Below are positions 58,463 to 64,000 of a DNA stretch of 64,000 nucleotides, one piece after another. The stretch lies in the NCBI RefSeq assembly GCF_030268225.1, contig NZ_BSQG01000001.1, forward strand, positions 671,299 through 735,298, in the 5' to 3' direction. Position 1 is the stretch's first letter; every line of letters starts with the position of its first letter. A program made the position numbers and the translations under genes. The notes under the pieces were generated by a model that saw nothing but the letters and a program-made list of their open reading frames with translations, had not been told where the DNA came from and ran no database searches. The stretch is from Nocardiopsis ansamitocini. GTDB taxonomy: Bacteria; Actinomycetota; Actinomycetes; Streptosporangiales; Streptosporangiaceae.

Positions 58463-59154
58463 GGGGTGCTCCCGTCGGTCGCGTAGTGCAGGACGGCGAT
58501 GTCGCCGAGGGATCGGGTCCGTACGAGGCGCATGGGCCGGGCGGGCGGGTTGGTGAAGGTGCCCGGGTGGACGAAGCGCGGGGCGTCGGGGTCGCCGATG
58601 AGGAACGGGGCGACGGCGAGCCGTAGCTCGTCGGCGAGGCCGTGGGTGAGGAAGGCGGTGTGTACCGCTCCCCCGCCCTCCACCATGAGGCGCTCGATAC
58701 CGCGCTCGGCGAGGTCGGAGAGCACGGTGGCCAGGTCCAGGGGCTCTCCGACGGCGATGATGCGGGTGTCGGGGCGGTCGGCGAAGCGGTCGGCGGTGGC
58801 GGCGTGCACGGGGTCGGGGACGTAGACGAGGGTGCCGGCGTCTCCCGTGGTGAAGATGCGCGCTGTGGGATCGAGTTCGCCGCTGGCGCTGAGGACGACT
58901 TTGACCAGGTGGGCGGTTGTTCCTTGGTCGATTCTTCGCTGTTGGCGTTGGGGGGAGCGCACCAGGAGCCGTGGGTTGTCGGCCCGCACGGTTCCCGCGC
59001 CGACGAGGATCGCGTCGCAGCGGGCGCGCAGTTCGTCGACCTCGTCGAAGTCGGCCTCGTTGGACAGGCGCAGTCGGTCGGGGGAGGCATCGTCGATGTA
59101 GCCGTCGAGGGACATGGCGCAGCTGAGTACGACGTGTGGGCGGAGCGGATCCAT
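58459..59154 (-). CDS. RibD C-terminal-like reductase (DHFR fold)
   Basis: 231 residues. VVLSCAMSLDGYIDD, CDAILVGAGTVRADNPRLLV and ERLMVEGGGAVHTAFL are the blocks of the RibD C-terminal reductase family. It would reduce the ribosyl group of the riboflavin precursor with NADPH. It is first in a two-gene operon with the deaminase. A role in a different, deazaflavin- or antibiotic-related pathway is possible since no other rib gene is nearby. Confidence 0.87.
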   Translation of the reverse strand: MDPLRPHVVLSCAMSLDGYIDDASPDRLRLSNEADFDEVDELRARCDAILVGAGTVRADNPRLLVRSPQRQQRRIDQGTTAHLVKVVLSASGELDPTARIFTTGDAGTLVYVPDPVHAATADRFADRPDTRIIAVGEPLDLATVLSDLAERGIERLMVEGGGAVHTAFLTHGLADELRLAVAPFLIGDPDAPRFVHPGTFTNPPARPMRLVRTRSLGDIAVLHYATDGSTP

Positions 59155-59289
59155 GTCCGTCAGGCTAGCGTCGGGCCGGGCTGCGCCCCTCGAACGGGGG
59201 CGGGTGGCAAGGACGGCGCACCGTGCGGGCGTGGGTGGACAGCCGGACCGGGACGGTGGCCCGGCGTCGGCTGTCGGCAGCGGTGGCTC

Positions 59290-60564
59290 TCAGCCGCCGT
59301 GTCCGAAGGGGCAGCCGGCCTGGCGGGCCGTCACGCGGGGGTCGGGGAGGTAGTTGGGGAGCAGGTCCGCCTCGTCGTAGTAGCGGTGGTAGACGGGGGT
59401 GATCCCGCTGGACATCGGGGGAACGATCCAGGTCCAGTCGGCGGGCACGATCCGGCCTGCGCGCTCTTCCTTCTTCAGGTGCAGCAGGAAGCGTCGGGAC
59501 TCGGTGTGGTGGTCGGTGATGGTCACCCCGGCTTCGCCGAAGGAGTGCAGGACCGCGCGGTTGAGTTCGAGGAGCACGCGGTCGCGCCAGAGGGTTTCTT
59601 CGCGGGAGGTGTCCAGACCCAGGCGTTTGGCTACCTCGGGGATGAGGTTGTAGCGGTCCTCGTCGGCGAAGTTGCGGGCGCCGATCTCGGTTCCCATGTA
59701 CCAGCCGTTGAACGGGGCGGGGTAGCTGATGCCGCCGATGCTGAGGAGCATGTTGGAGATGACGGGGACGGCGTGCCAGCGCATGCCGAGCTCGGCGAAC
59801 CAGGGAAGCTCCGGGTGGGTGATGAGGACTTCGAGGACCAGTTCCTCGGGGACGTCGCCGAGTAGTGGCTGATGTCCGGGGGCTTCGATGACCAGCGGCA
59901 GGAGGTCGAAGTCGCTTCCGCTTCCGCCGGTCCAGCCCATACGGCGGGCCATGGCGGTGAACTGGGCCTGACCGGGGTCGCCGACGACGGAACCGTCGGG
60001 GCGGCTCCAGCCGGCGTAGCGGATCAGCTGCTCGTTGTGGACGCGTACGCCTTCACCGTTGGGTTTGAGTGGGGGAAGGACGGTGACGACGGGGCGGATG
60101 GCTCCGCCGTTGGTGCTGATGCGGAGGTGGTCGGTCAGTGCCTGGTAGATGCCGGCGGGGGTGCGCTGGGACCGGTGGTCGCGCACTTGGAGGCTGTTCC
60201 AGTAGAGGCGTCCGATGCAGCGGCTGGAGTTGCGCCAGGCGACCTTGGCCCCGAACTGCAGTTCCTCAGGGGTGTGGGTGTAGGTGCCGGTCCGGGCGAT
60301 CTCCACCCGGACCTGGCTCCAGCGGGTGCGGAAGTCCCCCGCGTCGGAGCGCTCCGTGTGGAAGAGCCGCAGGAACTCCTCTGCCTCCCCGGGGTCGGTC
60401 TCCACCGGCTCCACGGCGCCCGTGGGCTGCGGCGCGGCTGCTCTGACGCGCTCGGTCGGCTCTCCGGCAACAGCGCTACGACTCAACTCTTGATCCCCGC
60501 TTCCCACGAAACCACGACTCGTTCGTGCTCCATCACGCGACCAATAGGGTCCCATGTTCCACAA
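59290..60564 (-). CDS. nos: Bacterial nitric oxide synthase, oxygenase domain
   Basis: 424 residues. VAWRNSSRCIGRLYWNSL holds the proximal haem Cys (about residue 116). FNGWYMGTEIGARNFAD is the arginine-binding region, and DHHTESRRFLLHLKKEERAG and WTWIVPPMSSGITPVYH complete the pterin and dimer contacts. Like other bacterial NOS proteins it lacks the mammalian reductase half and must use outside electron donors. It makes NO from arginine. A 55-residue N-terminal extension before VEPVETDPGEAEEF and a Cys near the end (AGCPFGHGG) are extra. The start may be ATG 60555. Confidence 0.95.
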   Translation of the reverse strand: MWNMGPYWSRDGARTSRGFVGSGDQELSRSAVAGEPTERVRAAAPQPTGAVEPVETDPGEAEEFLRLFHTERSDAGDFRTRWSQVRVEIARTGTYTHTPEELQFGAKVAWRNSSRCIGRLYWNSLQVRDHRSQRTPAGIYQALTDHLRISTNGGAIRPVVTVLPPLKPNGEGVRVHNEQLIRYAGWSRPDGSVVGDPGQAQFTAMARRMGWTGGSGSDFDLLPLVIEAPGHQPLLGDVPEELVLEVLITHPELPWFAELGMRWHAVPVISNMLLSIGGISYPAPFNGWYMGTEIGARNFADEDRYNLIPEVAKRLGLDTSREETLWRDRVLLELNRAVLHSFGEAGVTITDHHTESRRFLLHLKKEERAGRIVPADWTWIVPPMSSGITPVYHRYYDEADLLPNYLPDPRVTARQAGCPFGHGG

Positions 60565-60968
60565 GAAAACGCCCCCCCGCAGGCGAACCGGAAAGAAAGC
60601 AACGAAAGATGCTTTTCTTCCCGGATTCGGCGCACCACCTCCACTGGAGGCCAGGGCGTGATCGAGGGGAGAAATCAGCTGCTCAGGGGGAGAAGAGCAA
60701 TGCTCTCACCCAGAGTAACCGCTCACTTTTTTCCGGTGAGCCGATCAAGCGTCGCACAGTCGCCCGCAAAAAGAGACATCGCCCCCATGCGCCCCACGGC
60801 ACGCAAAGGGGACCTGCGCGAGACCTGCGGGCCCGCCCTGCTCCATGACGGCCCCGTCTCGAAACCGTTGGTGTGGCGGAGGGTAGGACAACGGGAAACC
60901 CGGGCACAGCGACCACCAGGGGGAATGACATGGCGGAGCACGGGGCCGGGGTCCTCGCTTCCTTCTCG
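60565..60968. other. Intergenic region upstream of nos
   Basis: About 400 bp between the nos start and the stop of the next minus-strand gene. AT-richer parts near 60570-60625 are the likely nos promoter. A GC hairpin-rich stretch follows. No gene is supported. Confidence 0.5.
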
Positions 60969-61796
60969 CTACGGTGCGAGGAAACCGGCGAGGGCCGCAG
61001 CCAGCTGGGCGGGTGCGTTCTCCTGCACGAGATGCCCCGCCCCCGACAGCATGTGCAGGCGCGCACCGGGGATGAGTGCCACCAGTTCCCGCCCCTTCTC
61101 CGGGGGGATCCAGGTATCGAACTCACCCCAGCACACGAGTACGGGCAGATCGATTTCGCCGTAACGGGGCTGTACCTCGTCGGTGTGCTGCTGTCGGGCC
61201 TGGGCGATCTGGCGGTAGAACGCGGGTTGCCCGTACTCCCCCAGCCAGGGCGCCGTGAGCGCGTCCAGGGTCAGGGTGGGCAGTTCTCGGTGGCTGGCCG
61301 AGGCGATGTACGCGCGGACGAGGGCTTCGTGCAACGCGGGTGGCAGCGCGGCGAACACGTCGGGGTTGTCCCCCACCAGACGGAAGAACGAGGAGCCCCA
61401 GGGCGCCACGGCCACCGGGTCGACCAGCGCCAGCCGCTCGTAGTGTGCCCCGTGCAGCAGATGGGTTCGCAGCGCCACCGCACCGCCGAAGTCGTGGGCG
61501 ACCACCGCGGGGGCGGGGAGTTCCCACAATCTCAGCAGATCGGCGAACACGTCCGCCTGCGCGGCGAGCGAGACGTCCTGGTCGGCTCGCTGCTCGGAAG
61601 AGCCGTAGCCCAGCATGTCCCAGACGTGGACACGGTGGGTAGCAGCCAATCCGCGAGCGATATCGCGCCACACATAGGAGGAGAAAGGGGTCCCGTGCAG
61701 CAGGACCACGGGGGTGCCACTGCCGAAGCGGTCCCACCGTACGGTCCCGCCCGGTGTCTGGTGGGCATGGCGAAGAGTCCAGTCGGTCACGGTCAT
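60969..61796 (-). CDS. Alpha/beta hydrolase (haloalkane dehalogenase-like)
   Basis: 275 residues from ATG 61796. PVVLLHGTPFSSYVWRDIA is the oxyanion-hole loop; VVAHDFGGAVALR is the nucleophile elbow with Asp as nucleophile (HDFGG), as in dehalogenases and epoxide hydrolases rather than Ser esterases. CWGEFDTWIPPEKG and GAGHLVQENAP give the acid and the catalytic His. The substrate is unknown. It is divergent from the PcaD-like gene. Confidence 0.88.
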   Translation of the reverse strand: MTVTDWTLRHAHQTPGGTVRWDRFGSGTPVVLLHGTPFSSYVWRDIARGLAATHRVHVWDMLGYGSSEQRADQDVSLAAQADVFADLLRLWELPAPAVVAHDFGGAVALRTHLLHGAHYERLALVDPVAVAPWGSSFFRLVGDNPDVFAALPPALHEALVRAYIASASHRELPTLTLDALTAPWLGEYGQPAFYRQIAQARQQHTDEVQPRYGEIDLPVLVCWGEFDTWIPPEKGRELVALIPGARLHMLSGAGHLVQENAPAQLAAALAGFLAP

Positions 61797-61866
61797 GGGT
61801 AACACACGCGACAGGCCGGTCGATTCCCGGCGCCGCAGCGGATACAACCGGTAAGGAGGATCAGGG

Positions 61867-62631
61867 ATGAGCATTGACGTGCACTACACCGTCGACGGGC
61901 CGGAGGAGGCCCCCTTGGTGGTGCTGAGCGGTTCGTTGGGCAGCACGTTGGAGATGTGGGACCCGCAGATGGCCGGACTCGCGGGACGTTTTCGGGTGGT
62001 GCGTTACGACATCCGGGGGCATGGACGGTCGCCGCTGCCGCGTACACCGTGGACCATCGCCGACCTCGGCTCGGACGTGCTGCGACTACTGGACCGGCTC
62101 AAGGCCCGGCGGGCGCACTTCGCGGGGCTGTCCATCGGCGGGATGACCGGTATGTGGCTGGGCGCGCACGCGCCCGAGCGCGTGGGAAGACTCGCCCTGA
62201 TCTGCACGTCGCCCAAACTCGGCACGCCTGAGGGGTGGGCGGCGCAGGCGGCGCTGGTACGCGCCAAAGGCACCGGGGCGGTCGCGGACGCGGTGATCGG
62301 GCGCTGGTTCACCCCCGCCTTCCTCGAACGGGAACCGCAGATCGTCGCCGACCTCACCTCGATGATCGCGGGAACCCCCGTTGAGGGCTATGCAGGCTGC
62401 TGCGAGGCGATCGGGTGCATGGACCTGCGCGGGGACCTCGGGTCGATCTCCGCCCCTACTCTCGTCATCACCGGTGAGCATGACTTCGCCGTCCCCCCGG
62501 AGGAGGGGAAACTGATCGCCGACATGATTCCCGGGGCCCGCCTCGAGGTCCTGGCCGACGCGGCGCACCTGGCCTCGTGGGAGCGTGCGCCGCAGATCAA
62601 CGATCTCCTCACCGCGCACTTCACGGCGTGA
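61867..62631 (+). CDS. pcaD: 3-oxoadipate enol-lactonase-like hydrolase
   Basis: 254 residues from ATG 61867 with AAGGAGG upstream. LVVLSGSLGSTLEMWDPQMAG and FRVVRYDIRGHGRSP, the nucleophile elbow FAGLSIGGMTGMWLG (Ser), LVITGEHDFAVPPEEG (Asp) and AAHLASWERAP (His) match PcaD. This enzyme opens the lactone in the beta-ketoadipate route of aromatic breakdown. No other pca gene is adjacent. Confidence 0.85.
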   Translation: MSIDVHYTVDGPEEAPLVVLSGSLGSTLEMWDPQMAGLAGRFRVVRYDIRGHGRSPLPRTPWTIADLGSDVLRLLDRLKARRAHFAGLSIGGMTGMWLGAHAPERVGRLALICTSPKLGTPEGWAAQAALVRAKGTGAVADAVIGRWFTPAFLEREPQIVADLTSMIAGTPVEGYAGCCEAIGCMDLRGDLGSISAPTLVITGEHDFAVPPEEGKLIADMIPGARLEVLADAAHLASWERAPQINDLLTAHFTA

Positions 62632-62637
62632 TCGGCC

Positions 62638-62796
62638 TTGCCCGCGGTGCTCGAACAGCAAAGCGTCACCGAACCGGTGGTGCCCACGCTCGACCACTTC
62701 ACCCGATTCAGCTGCCTGCAGCCAGGTGTCGTCGCCCACCTCCAGAGCCTGGGTGTCAGCGTGTGGGCGGTGAGCGAGTCATGCACCACCAACTGA
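62638..62796 (+). CDS. Possible 52-residue protein before the HATPase gene
   Basis: From TTG 62638 the frame encodes LEQQSVTEPVVPTLDHFTRF, then CLQPGVVAHLQSLGVSVWAV, with coding-like composition. It has no good Shine-Dalgarno site and overlaps the HATPase ATG by 16 bp. It may be a small upstream gene or the remnant of a larger one. Confidence 0.35.
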   Translation: MPAVLEQQSVTEPVVPTLDHFTRFSCLQPGVVAHLQSLGVSVWAVSESCTTN

Positions 62797-63274
62797 TGCT
62801 GGTGAGCCTGCCCAACGCGGTAGCTTTCGCCCGGCAGTTCACTAGGCTCACCCTGCGGCCTGTCGCTCCCCCCCAGGAGAGCATCGATACCGCCGAATCG
62901 CTCGTTTCCGCACTGGTGACCAACGCCGTAGAAGCCTCGGGGCTGATGAGGGCACCGACCAGATCAAAGATCTCGCACCAACACCTGGTCCGACTGCGGA
63001 TCAGTGTCAAGGACGACCTGCTGCGTTTCGAGGTGTGGGACGCCCAAGGTGGCCACCCCCCAAACAGCGCCCGGAAGGCGATGCCGAATCCGGCCGTGGG
63101 CTACTCCTGGTTGAAGCTCTCAGCCAGCGCTGGGGCTCCGCATCGAGCCCTGCCGGTGGCAAAACCGTCTGGTGCGCCCTCACCTTCGACAGTCAGGTGT
63201 CGGCCGGGACGTCAACACACGAGGCCACCGTTTCTCAGCTCCCGATCGACACCGACGGCCCTGGCCTCGAATAG
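62781..63274 (+). pseudogene. Frameshifted SpoIIAB/RsbW-like HATPase gene
   Basis: From ATG 62781 the first frame encodes an HATPase N-terminus (AVAFARQFTRLTLRP, SLVSALVTNAVEASG with the N-box Asn, LRISVKDDLLRFEVWDAQGG with the G1 Asp). At the C6 run near 63055 the coding sense moves to the -1 frame (GDAESGRGLLLVEALSQRWG, GKTVWCALTFD), which holds the G2 box and ends at 63274. One base is missing or a -1 frameshift is needed. Intact relatives are anti-sigma kinases or Streptomyces-type regulators. Confidence 0.75.
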
Positions 63275-63378
63275 CCGAGCGGCGTACTCGGCCCGACCCA
63301 CGATGGCGATGAGAGGCCCCGACAACGAGAAAAGGCCCCCACCCGAGAAGGATGAGGGCCTTGCTTCGCTGCTTCTTG

Positions 63379-63451
63379 CTCCCGCGATTGGACTCGAACC
63401 AATAACCTGCCGGTTAACAGCCGGCTGCTCTGCCAATTGAGCTACGCGGGA
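63379..63451 (-). tRNA. tRNA-Asn (GTT)
   Basis: 73 nt on the minus strand. Acceptor TCCCGCG/CGCGGGA with discriminator G, D arm GCTC/GAGC, anticodon stem GCCGG/CCGGC with loop CTGTTAA (anticodon GTT), and T arm with GGTTCGAGTCC. No CCA is encoded. Confidence 0.95.
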
Positions 63452-63659
63452 TTGCGCTGTGCCGCCTGTTTCTTTGGGGCTGGCCCCTGGCGACATGAAA
63501 TAGATTAGCGCACTCGGGCGGGTGTTCGTGACAGGTTTTCCTGCCGGGCACCACCGTTCGGCCATGCGCCCGCCGCCGGCGACGGGCGCCTCCCCGAACG
63601 CGAGGTGACCACCGGGTAACCTGACGACCGTAACGACCGTGCCACGTCGAGAGGATCAC

Positions 63660-63983
63660 ATGCGCTACCGGATCACCTTCGTCGCTGGACTGGCCGTCGG
63701 CTACGTGCTCGGGACCAAGGCAGGCCGAGCCCGCTACGAGCAGATCACCCGCGCCGCCCGACGGATCACCGAGAACCCGGCCGTGCAGGAGACCGCGGGC
63801 CTGGTGGGCGCCCAGGTCAGCAATGCCGGAAAAACCGTCTACACCCAGGTCTCCCAGCGGCTTCCCGTCACCTCGGTCCGCGATTTCCTGTCGCGCCCCA
63901 CCGAGGAGGAGGCCGCCGAGGCCGCCCTGATCGAACACGCCGAACTCAACGGCCGGCCACCGGGCGCCCCGCCCCGCGGCTGA
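63660..63983 (+). CDS. YtxH-like small membrane-anchored protein
   Basis: 107 residues from ATG 63660 (GAGAGGATC upstream). The start MRYRITFVAGLAVGYVLGTK has one short membrane segment with GYVLGTKAGRARYEQI, the YtxH-like signature. A helical, charged region and an acidic C-terminus follow. Such proteins are linked to envelope stress in Bacillus; the function here is unknown. Confidence 0.75.
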   Translation: MRYRITFVAGLAVGYVLGTKAGRARYEQITRAARRITENPAVQETAGLVGAQVSNAGKTVYTQVSQRLPVTSVRDFLSRPTEEEAAEAALIEHAELNGRPPGAPPRG

Positions 63984-64000
63984 ACGACGGGCAGGGGGCT

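Overview
The window is very GC-rich, densely coded and uses many GTG starts, so it comes from an actinomycete chromosome. A GH5 endoglucanase with an N-terminal CBM2 lies convergent with a GH5 mannanase with a C-terminal CBM2, and a CelR-type palindrome precedes the endoglucanase. From memory of the family this pairing matches Thermobifida and its Nocardiopsaceae relatives. The genus is inferred; no database was searched.

Bases 1-23.7 kb are ordinary chromosome. They carry two GNAT acetyltransferases (one cut by the window edge), a siderophore-interacting reductase behind an iron box, a DnaQ-BRCT protein, and a decayed ADP-ribosylglycohydrolase remnant. Next come the cellulase/mannanase pair, a soluble transhydrogenase, a WGR/beta-propeller protein and a complete paaABCDE phenylacetyl-CoA epoxidase operon with a PaaR-like operator. 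The stretch ends with a TetR regulator, a papain-like peptidase, two methyltransferases, an ABC exporter, an AraC regulator, an SfnG-like monooxygenase and a STAS protein.

Bases 23.76-53.68 kb appear to be one integrated element of about 29.8 kb. A perfect 102-bp direct repeat bounds it. The right copy is part of a complete tRNA(CAT) gene and the left copy carries only the 3' half of that tRNA. Excisionase and tyrosine integrase genes sit beside the right repeat. The right half is a typical actinomycete integrative and conjugative element (AICE): FtsK/TraB-like translocase, Spd-like membrane proteins, a HTH replication protein with iteron-like repeats inside its own gene, a DnaC-like loader, xis and int, plus WhiB, RapZ-C, HIT and DnaQ cargo. 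The left half is a complete type I-B-like CRISPR-Cas system (cas6-cas8-cas7-cas5-cas3-cas4-cas1-cas2) between two arrays of 31 and 38 repeats that diverge from near-identical inverted leaders. A GntR regulator, a full purC and a small unknown gene lie between the halves.

Bases 53.7-64 kb return to chromosome: a GlcD-type oxidase, a DUF3516-type helicase, split RibD-like deaminase and reductase, a bacterial nitric oxide synthase, two alpha/beta hydrolases (one PcaD-like), a frameshifted HATPase gene, tRNA-Asn and a small membrane-anchored protein.

The most notable points are the apparent carriage of a whole CRISPR-Cas locus and purC by an AICE, the mirror-image arrays, the palindrome cluster behind traB (candidate clt transfer locus), and the intragenic iterons (candidate replication origin).
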